A program made the translations under genes and the position numbers. Below, one piece after another: positions 23,907-31,768 of a stretch of DNA of 41,912 bases. Location: NCBI GenBank assembly GCA_020073365.1, contig JAIQFL010000060.1, positions 1-41,912 on the forward strand, given 5' to 3'. The stretch comes from Terriglobia bacterium (lineage in GTDB: Bacteria > Acidobacteriota > Terriglobia > Bryobacterales > Bryobacteraceae). The stretch's first letter is position 1. Each line of letters begins with the position of its first letter. The notes beneath the pieces are model-generated. The model was given only the letters and a program-made list of their open reading frames with translations. It made no database searches and was not told where the DNA came from.

Positions 23907-25025
23907 ATGCAAGCTGTCATTAACGATCCTCGTCTGGTTCCCATCCGTAAGAAAGTAGAGGCAGGAGGGCGGCTCTCGTTTGACGACGGCGTGGCGCTCT
24001 ACCGCACCGTGGACATCCTGGCGCTGGGTTACCTGGCCAATCTCGTACGCGAACGGCTGCACGGCGACACCACCTACTTCAACGTGAACCGCCACATCAA
24101 CCCCACCGACGTTTGCGTCGCCAGTTGCCGGCTGTGCGCGTTCGGGAAACGGGTGCGCGACCCCAAAGCGTATACCATGTCGCTCGAAGAAGTATGGCAT
24201 CGCGCCGGCGAGGGGTGGAGCGAAGCGGTCACCGAGTTCCATATCGTGGGTGGCCTGCATCCGGAATTGACGCTGGACTGGTATTGCGAGATGCTGCGCG
24301 GGTTGAAGCAGCGCTTCCCGCAAGTCCATTTGAAGGCCTTCACCATGGTGGAGATCGCCTACCTGGCGCACCGCGCCAAAATTTCGGCCCGCGAGACCCT
24401 GGAGCGCCTGCGCGACGCCGGCATGGATTCGCTCCCCGGCGGCGGGGCGGAGATTTTCAATGAGCGGGTCCGCCGCATCATCTGCGATCACAAGATCGAC
24501 GGCGACGAATGGATTGAGACAGCCCGCATCGCGCACCAGTTAGGCCTGCACTCCAATTGCACGATGCTCTATGGCCACATCGAAAACGAGGAGGACCGGG
24601 TGGATCACCTGGTGCGCCTGCGTCAACTGCAGGACGAGACGCACGGCTTCGTGACCTTCATCCCGCTGGCCTTCCACCCCGACAACACGCCGCTCCAGCA
24701 CATTCCGAAGACCACGGGCTTCGACGACATCAAGAACATCGCGGTAGCGCGCCTGATGCTCGACAATATCCCGCACATCAAGGCGTACTGGGTGATGATG
24801 ACCCCGCGGATTGCGCAGATCGCGTTGCGTTTCGGGGCTGACGATATCGACGGCACCATCGTGGAAGAGCGCATCTACCACGACGCCGGCGCAACTACCG
24901 TGCAAGGCCTGCGCCGCGCCGAGTTGCTGCAACTGATCCGGAAGGCCGGCCGCCAGCCCGTGGAACGCGACACGCGGTACCGGCCGGTCGAGCGGACGGA
25001 ATCCACGTTTACGGTGCTGGTGTAG
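23907..25025 (+). CDS. mqnE: aminofutalosine synthase (radical SAM)
   Basis: A 372-residue radical SAM enzyme that converts 3-(1-carboxyvinyloxy)benzoate and SAM to aminofutalosine, an early step of the futalosine menaquinone route. The cluster motif is DVCVASCRLCAF (Cys70, 74, 77). Other marks are EFHIVGGLHPELTLDWYCEM, DSLPGGGAEIF and TMLYGHIE, all typical of MqnE/MqnC. MqnE is favoured over MqnC by the length, the long N-terminal segment before the first Cys, and pairing with the UbiA gene. It is co-transcribed with that gene. Confidence 0.94.
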   Translation: MQAVINDPRLVPIRKKVEAGGRLSFDDGVALYRTVDILALGYLANLVRERLHGDTTYFNVNRHINPTDVCVASCRLCAFGKRVRDPKAYTMSLEEVWHRAGEGWSEAVTEFHIVGGLHPELTLDWYCEMLRGLKQRFPQVHLKAFTMVEIAYLAHRAKISARETLERLRDAGMDSLPGGGAEIFNERVRRIICDHKIDGDEWIETARIAHQLGLHSNCTMLYGHIENEEDRVDHLVRLRQLQDETHGFVTFIPLAFHPDNTPLQHIPKTTGFDDIKNIAVARLMLDNIPHIKAYWVMMTPRIAQIALRFGADDIDGTIVEERIYHDAGATTVQGLRRAELLQLIRKAGRQPVERDTRYRPVERTESTFTVLV

Positions 25026-25160
25026 CCGGTGGTCAATACCACAGACACAAGATAGGAATACGTCTGAACAGGCCTACCGGGGTGGATGGCCAAGCCCTAA
25101 TCCTAATTCCGGCGTATTATCAGGCATTAAACCAACCTGCTACGATGAAATTGAGGAGTC

Positions 25161-25451
25161 ATGAACCTTTCGCTGACAGCGGACGAAGAAGCCAGGCTGG
25201 TCGCGCAAGCGGTCGCGCGAGGCACGACGCCAGAGGCGTTGGTTCGTGAGGCGATCGAGCCGATCCTCTCTGCCGCGGCAGAGAATCCCTCCCAAACAGA
25301 TGAAGGCACTCCGAGGGAGCGCCGGCCCATTTGGGATGTCCTACTGGAGAACATGAAAGGTGTGCCGCCTGAGGATCTCGCGGCCCTTCCCACGGACGGC
25401 GCGAGCCAAATCGATCACTACGTCTACGGCCTGCCCAAGAGAGCCGAATGA
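25161..25451 (+). CDS. VapB-like antitoxin
   Basis: A 96-residue protein with an N-terminal CopG/ribbon-helix-helix-like segment (MNLSLTADEEARLVAQAVAR then EALVREAIEPIL) and a polar C-terminal part (GVPPEDLAALPTDGASQIDH) of the kind that neutralises PIN toxins. Its stop overlaps the toxin start (ATGA), the standard antitoxin-toxin order. The toxin is frameshifted, so this antitoxin may be orphaned. Confidence 0.78.
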   Translation: MNLSLTADEEARLVAQAVARGTTPEALVREAIEPILSAAAENPSQTDEGTPRERRPIWDVLLENMKGVPPEDLAALPTDGASQIDHYVYGLPKRAE

Positions 25452-25865
25452 AGTCTGTTTTTGCCGACACCTTCTACTGGGCGGCATTGACCAGTACCGG
25501 GGATTCCGCCCGCGAACGCGCGGTGGAGCTTAGCCACTCGCTGAAGCCGGAGCGGGTTGTTTACGACAGACGAAGTGCTCAACGAGTACCTGACCTTTTT
25601 CTCTGGCGCGAGGCCCAGCGTAAGGGCGCAGGCTGGGATCAATGGCGCCGATCTGATTCACAATGCCATCGTTGTGGTCATCGCGCAAAGCCGGGAATCA
25701 TTCCTTGAGGGCTTGGAACTCTACCGCGCGCGGCCTGACAAAGGCTACAGCATGACGGATTGCATTTCCATGCAGACGATGCGGCAGCAAGGGATAACCG
25801 AAGTCCTGACCAATGACCGCCATTTTGAGCAGGAGGGCTTTCGCGCGCTGTTCCGCGATGAGTAG
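25448..25865 (+). pseudogene. PIN-domain toxin (VapC type), frameshifted
   Basis: The frame opens MKSVFADTFYWAALTSTGDS with the first catalytic Asp, runs to PERVV, and then continues one base later as TTDEVLNEYLTFFSGARPSV, with GYSMTDCISMQTMRQQG and LTNDRHFEQEGF carrying the remaining acidic residues. A single extra T at 25560-25562 explains the shift; removing it gives an uninterrupted ~138-residue PIN RNase. As written the toxin is truncated after about 85 codons and would be inactive. A sequencing indel cannot be excluded. Confidence 0.85.
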
Positions 25866-25881
25866 ATTCTATCGGCAGACC

Positions 25882-26178
25882 TCAGCGCCAGTGGCCTTCG
25901 ACAAACTCCCAGCCACCACCACGACGGACATACCGGTGTGCCACCCAATGAGCGTGCCGACGCGGAGGGAGTTCCCATCTGCCAGGCACCCATTCGTATG
26001 TGCGGCCATCCCAACGGTGATAGCCCCCAACCCAGACATAGCCGGGACCCGGCCGCGCAATGCGCCGCTCGATCAGCGGGCGCGGTGGACCAACTCGAAT
26101 GACCACCTCAGCCGCCATGGCGCTGCTGCAGGCCAGGACACCCGCAAACACCAACCCGATCCATCCTTTGCCAGACAT
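25882..26178 (-). CDS. secreted YXWGXW-repeat-like protein
   Basis: A 98-residue exported protein. The ATG at 26178 is set by an AGGAG site ten bases upstream. Residues 1-23 are a signal peptide ending SSAMAAE. The mature part has Trp/Tyr-rich short repeats: PGYVWVGGYHRWDGRTYEWV, PGRWELPP, then HWVAHRYVRRGGGWEFVEGH. This resembles the YXWGXW repeat proteins of proteobacteria and acidobacteria, periplasmic or surface proteins of unknown function. It lies convergent with the broken PIN toxin gene. Confidence 0.8.
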   Translation of the reverse strand: MSGKGWIGLVFAGVLACSSAMAAEVVIRVGPPRPLIERRIARPGPGYVWVGGYHRWDGRTYEWVPGRWELPPRRHAHWVAHRYVRRGGGWEFVEGHWR

Positions 26179-26343
26179 AGGTTTGTCGCTCCTATTTCCG
26201 TATTGAAGTAGGACACCGAAATTCGTCACTGGGCTGGGCGGGGTCAAGAGAACCCCGCGCGGATGGCCCAGAGGGCAACCCGTCCGCCCCCACAAATCCT
26301 CCATGCACGGCCCCTGCCAGGGGACGGAAAAACACGACGGGGC

Positions 26344-26416
26344 TTGACTGAACTCGAACTATTAATTCTATAATTGACAACGCCTCAAACTAGCCTTACG
26401 ATCGAACTGTTAATTC
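26344..26416 (+). promoter_or_regulatory. blaI promoter with two direct-repeat operators
   Basis: -35 TTGACT (26344-26349) and perfect -10 TATAAT (26369-26374) are spaced 19 bases. A 15-bp sequence TCGAACTATTAATTC lies between them (26354-26368) and recurs with one change at 26402-26416 (TCGAACTGTTAATTC) just before the gene. Each has an imperfect dyad GAAyT...rTTC. The placement over the promoter and again just downstream is what BlaI/MecI autorepression would need. Confidence 0.65.
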
Positions 26417-26420
26417 CTTA

Positions 26421-26819
26421 GTGGATGGAGCCGAAGCGTTGAGGAAAAGATCATCGAGTCTTACGGATGCCGAATTGCGGCTGATGGATGTGCTTTGGGA
26501 GAAAGGTTCTGCCACGGTTTCCGACGTGGTCGAGAGCCTCCCGAAGGATGTTCCTTTGCATTACTCCACAGTGCTCACCACCCTCCGGATACTGGAGAAC
26601 AAGGGCTACCTGAAGCACAGCAAGGAGGGCCGCGCGTTCGTTTACCGGCCCATGATCGGACGCGACCAGGAGCGGGAGAACGCCGTTACGCACCTGCTGG
26701 GCCGATTCTTCGATGGCTCGCCCGAACTTCTCATGTTGAACCTGGTGGAGGGCCGGAAGATCGGCCCGCAAGAGCTGCAACGTCTGCGCAAACGTATAGC
26801 CGAGGAGGAAAAACCATGA
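26421..26819 (+). CDS. BlaI/MecI-family repressor
   Basis: A 132-residue winged-helix repressor: LTDAELRLMDVLWEKGSATV then VVESLPKDVPLHYSTVLTTL and ILENKGYLKHSKEGRAFVYR, the classical BlaI DNA-binding domain, plus a C-terminal dimerisation helix region containing HLLGRFFDGSPELLMLNLVE. Start codons GTG 26421 and TTG 26439 (with GGAG upstream) are both possible. In acidobacteria these repressors pair with an M56 membrane peptidase that cleaves them. Here the M56 gene overlaps by four bases but is broken, so the repressor may be constitutively active. Confidence 0.93.
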   Translation: MDGAEALRKRSSSLTDAELRLMDVLWEKGSATVSDVVESLPKDVPLHYSTVLTTLRILENKGYLKHSKEGRAFVYRPMIGRDQERENAVTHLLGRFFDGSPELLMLNLVEGRKIGPQELQRLRKRIAEEEKP

Positions 26820-27033
26820 ATCGGATCTTGGCGGCCCTGGTGAACGGCGCGGCACTCGGGGCGCTGGTGACCGCCGCGGTGTGGCTGGTGCTGGGCGTGA
26901 TTCCGCGGCGCGTGCTGAATGCGGCCACGCGGTACGTTCTCTGGTGGGCCACCCTGGCCGTTGCCATCGCCCTGCCGGCCTTGTATTTGCCGATTCCGCA
27001 GTTCCATCGCGTGGAGTTGGCACAGAGGAAGCC

Positions 27034-27272
27034 GACAGACGACGAAAAGCGATCGTCTTTCCCACTGCACCGCCTTTCGGCCGGCGCCTGGGCTGGTTCA
27101 AAGGTCCTGTCCAAGCCGTCCGAGATCGGCTTGACCGGCGCGTCAGCAGCGGATCGGACGCCCCCCGCGATCCCGACAGCCGCGCCATCGCCGACACCGA
27201 TTGGTGGTGGGCTGGCCAAGAACCGGACCCTGGGACCCAGTGGGACAGACGAATCGTTTTTCGTCGTCTGTC
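27034..27272. repeat. two inverted copies of a GACAGACGA hairpin inside the M56 gene
   Basis: Copy 1 (27034-27061) has arms GACAGACGA and TCGTCTTTC (one mismatch). Copy 2 (27244-27272) has perfect arms GACAGACGA and TCGTCTGTC. The two copies are near reverse complements of each other over about 27 bp, the arrangement of a REPIN-like doublet. A related arm occurs at 324-337. The ~180 bp between them is low in recognisable coding content. Confidence 0.75.
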
Positions 27273-27293
27273 GGCCGACTTTTGGGCGGCCAC

Positions 27294-27330
27294 GGCGGGT
27301 TAGCAACCCGCCTGCAGGTTTACAACCTGC
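27294..27330. repeat. tandem hairpins inside the M56 linker
   Basis: Perfect hairpins GGCGGGTT-AGC-AACCCGCC (27294-27312) and GCAGGTT-TAC-AACCTGC (27314-27330) follow one another and are then followed by CCCCAC. In the third-helix frame they are read as part of the linker (GLATRLQVYNLPHTIEI), so a repeat pair has been absorbed into coding sequence. Confidence 0.75.
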
Positions 27331-27470
27331 CCCACACCATCGAGATCTCAGCCGCTGGATGGCCCCGCCTGCTCTTCACCGCCTGGCTGCTGGCCGGTTT
27401 GTTGCTGCTGGTCCGCCTGGCCGTGAGTTGCGTGCTGCTGGAACGCACCAGTCGACGCGCCTTCGATGCG

Positions 27471-27570
27471 CCGGTGTCACGATCTCCGATGAGCCCGCCA
27501 GGCGCACGCCGCGCCGTGTGGCGCCGCACAGGGCCAGCCACCTCTCCGCCTGTGCGCGCAGGGGCGCCGG
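27471..27570 (-). pseudogene. inverted internal fragment of an M56 peptidase
   Basis: Read on the minus strand this segment encodes PAPLRAQAERWLALCGATRR then GVRLAGSSEIVTP, which is the stretch that normally follows the third helix of acidobacterial M56 peptidases. That is exactly what is missing from the plus-strand remnant next to it. Its 5' end is fused to the alpha-2-macroglobulin fragment (ALNVERYE joined to PAPLRAQ), and its 3' end abuts the plus-strand M56 remnant at a GC-rich palindromic spot (GCGCCGG). Confidence 0.75.
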
Positions 27571-28616
27571 CTCGTACCGCTCGACGTTCAAAGCGATCTC
27601 CCGTATTCGTGGAGCCCGCGCCGCCCTCGCCCATCAATGCACGGAGGTGGTAGGTACCCAGGTTCACTTCATCGGCCAACGAAAACTCCGCCGACGCAAT
27701 TCCGAACGGGTCTGTCTGCGTGGCTTTCTTGAAGACCTTGTTGCCGCGAGAGTCTTCCAATTCAAAGGTCAGTTTGCGGCTGGCGGTGGCCACGTGATTG
27801 GAGCGGTCGAGCGCCAACGCGCGTACGTGGATGGTCTGGCCGGGCTGGTAGATGGGCTTTTCGGTGGTGAGGAGGATGGAGGCCTTGTCTTCGAGGCGCA
27901 CCTGTTGCATGAACTCCGGGGACCCGATGGGTGTGTCCACCAGGTAGCGCAAGGGATAGTTGCCCACCAGGCCCGAAGGAAAGCGGAACTGGGCCTCCGT
28001 GGTACCTCGTCGATTCAGCCGCCCGGTGAACAGAACGCGGGACGTCTGGCCGGGAACCACCAATTCGATGCGCAGCGGACTGGGGGCGGCGATGGCCTCA
28101 TTTTTCGAATCCGTGACGATCACTCGTACGGCCGCCGGTCCGCCGGTCAAATAGGATTGCTGGCCCAGGATGTGGATCACCGGCGTGCGCAGGATCTCGG
28201 AGATCGACTCCGTACCCTCGATCGCCCGGCCTTTTCCCACGATGTAGGAAAAGCGATAGCGCACGCGATGCCACACCAGGTCGTCCGTGCCCAATGCTTT
28301 GGCAAGGGTGAGGTCCTCCTGCCACGATCCCTTGGCTTCGCCTACGTCCACATGTTGTTCCGCGCGGCCCAGGACCTCATCCTCGGGATTCAGGATCGAC
28401 CGATAGTTGTCCCGCACCGGCATGCGGCGCATGATACGGAATGGTCACGTGCAGAATGCCGTGCGAGTAAGTGGCGGAGGCCGATTCGCCGTTGGCCGCC
28501 TCGGTTTGCTGGAAGGATTGCGTGACCAGCACCGAGGCGATGAAGAGCAATGCGGCGAAGAAGACGAAAAGAACCGGGATGGTGGGTTGGAACCGTTGTG
28601 GGCTTTCATCATGCAT
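27571..28616 (-). pseudogene. alpha-2-macroglobulin family protein, truncated and frameshifted
   Basis: Starts MHDESPQRFQPTIPVLFVFF with a membrane anchor or signal segment. The first bacterial alpha-2-macroglobulin segments follow: GILHVTIPYHAPHAGAG, then after an indel near 28396-28400 ILNPEDEVLGRAEQHV, then HILGQQSYLTGGPAAVRVIV, and the MG2 domain ILLTTEKPIYQPGQTIHVRA followed by DPFGIASAEFSLADEVNLGT. After a second shift ALNVERYE appears and the homology stops. A complete family member is well over 1000 residues with a thioester domain; only about 350 remain here. Complete copies act as periplasmic protease traps. Confidence 0.85.
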
Positions 28617-29000
28617 CTCCAGACGGCTGACGGAATCCTGCGAATTCCCCGGAGCATTGGACCGCGGAAGCAACCCAATAGTTCCCCGCGGCGAGCCTGG
28701 TGTCCAGCCGTCACTGAGGAATTGCGCCAACGCGAAGTTCCTTTCAGTTCCACGCTCTCGCACGCACGTCTCGTTCCAGAACGACTGCCGACAGGAAGCC
28801 GCCGGCGCCAAGGACCTGTCCCGCCCGCATCGAAGGCATACTCTTAGAGCGAACTCCGCGGACGAGACAGATCGCAAATGTGTGCCGGGCTTTCACTGGT
28901 GTGTGCTGTTGTGGCCGCTGTGGCTGCTGTGGCTGCTTGACTTCAGCACCATGCCGGTATATCGTGCCGAAGACGGACAGGGGAGGATACGGGCGTCTCC
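28617..29000. other. intergenic region upstream of the GMC dehydrogenase
   Basis: No credible gene is visible. A short repetitive tract (GTGGCTGCT repeated, about 28912-28938) lies in the middle. The right end holds the dehydrogenase ribosome binding site GGGGAGGA about a dozen bases before the ATG at 29001. Open frames on both strands are low-complexity shadows. Confidence 0.5.
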
Positions 29001-30755
29001 ATGCAGCGTCTCAAACCAGTGGATGTCGTCATCGCCGGGGGCGGATGGGTAGGACTTCTGATGGCCAAGGAGATCGCCGGACGCACGGCTCTATCCGTAG
29101 TGGTGCTGGAGCGCGGGCCCGCGCGCCGGTTGAAGGATTACGCCGCCGGCATGGACGAAGTGGACTACGCCCTGCGCTTCCGGATGATGCAGAACCTGGC
29201 GGAGGAAACGGCCACGCACCGGCACTCCATCGGGCAAGCGGCCATGCCCATCCGCCAATACGGATCGTTCAATCCCGGTACCGGCGTCGGCGGCGCGGGC
29301 GAACATTGGGGCGGGCTCTCCTATCGCTACCTTCCCGATCAGTTTCGCCTGGCCACCGTGTTGCGGGAGAAGCACGGGCGCGCGAACCTGCCCGAGGACC
29401 TCGCGGTGCAGGATTGGGGCGTCACCTACGACGAGTTGGAACCCCTCTACTGGCGCGCCGAGCAGATGATGGGGATCGGCGGAAAGGCCGGCAACCTGCG
29501 CGGCCAGATCGTCGAGGGCGGCAATCCATTCGAAGGGCCGCGGTCGCACGAGTATCCCAATCCGCCCCACAAGCAGACTTACCTGGTGACGCTGTTCGCC
29601 AAGGCTGCGCGGGAGCTGGGATATCATCCGTTTCCCACTCCGGCAGCCACACTGAGCCAGACGTACCGCAATCCCGACGGCATCACGCGTTCGGGCTGCG
29701 CCTACTGCGGTTACTGCCTGCGGTACGGGTGCATGATCGGGGCCAAGGCACAGCCCACCAACACGCTGCTGCCGCTACTCGCGAAGCGCAAGAACTTCGC
29801 GCTGCGAACCGGCTGCTCCGTGCGCCGCGTGCTGCATCGCGATGGCAAGGCGGGAGGCGTGACCTACGTGGACCAGGCGGGCGCCGAAGTGGAGCAGCCG
29901 GCGCGCGTGGTGATCCTGGGCTCGTGGACGCTGAACAATAACCGGCTGCTGATGTTGTCGCGCATCGGCGAGCCCTACGACCCGACCACGGGAAAGGGGA
30001 CGCTGGGCCGGAACCTCACGCACCAGGTGAGCGCCGCCACGCCGATTTTTCTAGACCGGCCGCTGAATGGATTCATGGGCGCTGGAGGTCTCGGCGTGAC
30101 CCTGGCGGATTTCGACGGCGATTTTTCGCTGGATCCGTCGTTCGGGATTCTGCGCGGCGGCCATATCCGGATCGCCAGCGGAGGCGAGGCGCCGATTTCC
30201 TCTTTCGGGAGGATTCCTCCGGGCGAGACCGAAGCCCGGTGGGGATCCGCATGGAAGAAGGCGGCGCTGAAATGGTGGGACCGGTCGGCGAGCATCACGA
30301 GCGAGGCCGAGCACCTGGCTTATCGCCAGAACTACATCGACCTCGACCCCACCTACACCGACAAGTTCGGCGATCCGCTGGCCCGATTGACGCTGGATTG
30401 GACGGACCACGAGCGGCGACAGGCTGCCATGGCGGCGAAGGTGCAGGAGTCGCTGGCTGCGGCCATGGGGGCAAAGGCCGGGAACCCGGCGCGGCGGGTC
30501 GGCGCGCACTATTCGGTGGTGGAGTATCAGAGCAGCCATGTGTCCGGAGGCGCGATTGCAGGGACGTCGCCCGAAACCAGCGTGGTGAATCCGTGGATGC
30601 AGCACTGGCGCATCCCGAATCTGTGGGTGATCGGCGCTTCGGCATTTCCGCAGAACTCATCGGGCAATCCCACGATGACGATATTGGCCCTGGCGTATCG
30701 CGCGGCCGATGCACTGGTGGATCGCTATCTGAAACATCCGGGGCCATTGGCATGA
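29001..30755 (+). CDS. GMC oxidoreductase, gluconate/glucose dehydrogenase large subunit type
   Basis: A 584-residue FAD enzyme. The Rossmann FAD site is VDVVIAGGGWVGLLMAKEIA, an internal FAD contact is NPGTGVGGAGEHWGG, and the C-terminal GMC region holds HVSGGAIAGTSPETSVVN and GNPTMTILALAYRAAD. A cysteine cluster SGCAYCGYCLRYGC near residue 232-245 could hold an iron-sulfur cluster, as in some FAD glucose dehydrogenases. It should oxidise a sugar or sugar acid in the periplasm and pass electrons to the respiratory chain. It overlaps the small-subunit gene by four bases (ATGA). It has no signal peptide; export by hitch-hiking on the Tat-type small subunit is known for this family. No cytochrome c subunit is adjacent. 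Confidence 0.9.
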   Translation: MQRLKPVDVVIAGGGWVGLLMAKEIAGRTALSVVVLERGPARRLKDYAAGMDEVDYALRFRMMQNLAEETATHRHSIGQAAMPIRQYGSFNPGTGVGGAGEHWGGLSYRYLPDQFRLATVLREKHGRANLPEDLAVQDWGVTYDELEPLYWRAEQMMGIGGKAGNLRGQIVEGGNPFEGPRSHEYPNPPHKQTYLVTLFAKAARELGYHPFPTPAATLSQTYRNPDGITRSGCAYCGYCLRYGCMIGAKAQPTNTLLPLLAKRKNFALRTGCSVRRVLHRDGKAGGVTYVDQAGAEVEQPARVVILGSWTLNNNRLLMLSRIGEPYDPTTGKGTLGRNLTHQVSAATPIFLDRPLNGFMGAGGLGVTLADFDGDFSLDPSFGILRGGHIRIASGGEAPISSFGRIPPGETEARWGSAWKKAALKWWDRSASITSEAEHLAYRQNYIDLDPTYTDKFGDPLARLTLDWTDHERRQAAMAAKVQESLAAAMGAKAGNPARRVGAHYSVVEYQSSHVSGGAIAGTSPETSVVNPWMQHWRIPNLWVIGASAFPQNSSGNPTMTILALAYRAADALVDRYLKHPGPLA

Positions 30756-31414
30756 GACGACGGGAATTCATGGTGCTGCCCGCGAAGAGCATCGGCGGGT
30801 TGCTGATGTACACGCTGGCACGCGAGCCGTTTCGCGTCCAGGCGCAGGAAGGAACCGTGCGGGTTCCGCTGCGCTTCTTTACGGCGGCAGAAGCGCGCGT
30901 GGTGTCGGCGGCGTGCGAGCGGGTCTTCCCGGGCGACGACAGCGGACCGGGCGCGACCGAGGCGGGCGTGGTCATCTATATCGACCGGCAACTGGCTGGT
31001 CCCTACGGACGCGACAAATACCGGTACACCAAAGGACCATGGGTGGACTCCGTTCCGGAGCATGGCAATCAAGCCAAGGCCACACCCAGGGAGATTTATC
31101 GGGAGGGAATCAAGCTGCTGGAAGATTTCCCGGCATTACCGCCGGCCGGGCAGGACGCGAAGCTGCGCGCCATCGAGAAGACGGCATTCTTTCAGATGTT
31201 GCGCAGGCACACGCTCGAAGGGATGTTTTGCGATCCGTTGCACGGGGGCAACGCGGGGATGATCGGCTGGCAGTTGATCGGATATCCGGGACCGCGCATG
31301 AGCTACCGCGAGGAGATCGGCCAAAACCCGGGCGAGGCGTGGCGGCGGAAGCCCGTGAGCCTGGCCGACATGGTGGGCCATCCGGTGACGGGCTGGGAGG
31401 AAGAGAAGGAATGA
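30752..31414 (+). CDS. gluconate 2-dehydrogenase subunit 3 (gamma) family protein
   Basis: A 220-residue small subunit. The N-terminus MRRREFMVLPAKSIGGLLMY has a twin-arginine-like motif and a hydrophobic stretch ending near VQAQE. The mature part has FFTAAEARVVSAACERVFPG, GPGATEAGVVIYIDRQLAG and HGGNAGMIGWQLIGYPGPR, typical of gluconate 2-dehydrogenase subunit 3. It is needed for Tat export and maturation of the FAD subunit encoded just upstream. Translationally coupled by a four-base overlap. Confidence 0.92.
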   Translation: MRRREFMVLPAKSIGGLLMYTLAREPFRVQAQEGTVRVPLRFFTAAEARVVSAACERVFPGDDSGPGATEAGVVIYIDRQLAGPYGRDKYRYTKGPWVDSVPEHGNQAKATPREIYREGIKLLEDFPALPPAGQDAKLRAIEKTAFFQMLRRHTLEGMFCDPLHGGNAGMIGWQLIGYPGPRMSYREEIGQNPGEAWRRKPVSLADMVGHPVTGWEEEKE

Positions 31415-31426
31415 GGGGCGGGCGAT

Positions 31427-31768
31427 TTAAGTTCCAGCCGGTGGCGGCTTTTCAATGCGCATGTACTCCACGTCCGAGGTGGCGATCATGCCGGTGTCCA
31501 TCATCTCCTCCACCTCGGGAATCAGCCGCTCCAGGTTTTCCGGCGTATCCACAATCGTTACGACAATCGGCTGATCCTTTCTGGTGAGGTGATGGCGGTG
31601 GATCTCCGCTGTCTCGCCGTACCCTTCCAGGCCGCGAAACACGGTGGCGCCGGCGATCTTCAATTGCCTGCAGCGATCCACGATGGCTTCGTACAACGGT
31701 CTCCCGTTGTACCGGTCGCTTTCGCCAAAGTGGAGACGAAGGAGCTTGGCTTTCTTAACCGTTCGCAT
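31427..31768 (-). CDS. DUF190 (PII-like) protein
   Basis: A 113-residue single DUF190 domain: KKAKLLRLHFGESDRYNGRP, LYEAIVDRCRQLKIAGATVF, RGLEGYGETAEIHRHHL and VTIVDTPENLERLIPEVEEM. The fold is ferredoxin-like and related to PII signalling proteins. DUF190 genes often neighbour fluC/crcB, which suggests sensing or modulation of the fluoride channel, although the ligand is unknown. A GGAGGAG site precedes the ATG, which overlaps the upstream gene by 14 bases. It is the last gene of the fluoride operon. Confidence 0.9.
   Translation of the reverse strand: MRTVKKAKLLRLHFGESDRYNGRPLYEAIVDRCRQLKIAGATVFRGLEGYGETAEIHRHHLTRKDQPIVVTIVDTPENLERLIPEVEEMMDTGMIATSDVEYMRIEKPPPAGT

Larger units (their letters stand above)
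26816..27480 (+). pseudogene. M56 (BlaR1-type) peptidase, N-terminal remnant
   Basis: Starts with ATGA overlap to blaI. The first two transmembrane helices are clear (MNRILAALVNGAALGALVTA, then ATRYVLWWATLAVAIALPAL). After PIPQFHRVELAQ the sequence enters a ~300-bp stretch of palindromic repeats and changes frame. The third helix then appears in the +1 frame as WPRLLFTAWLLAGLLLLVRL, followed by LERTSRRAFDAP. At about 27471-27480 the gene ends abruptly where an inverted M56 fragment begins. The HExxH metalloprotease domain is missing altogether. Confidence 0.85.
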
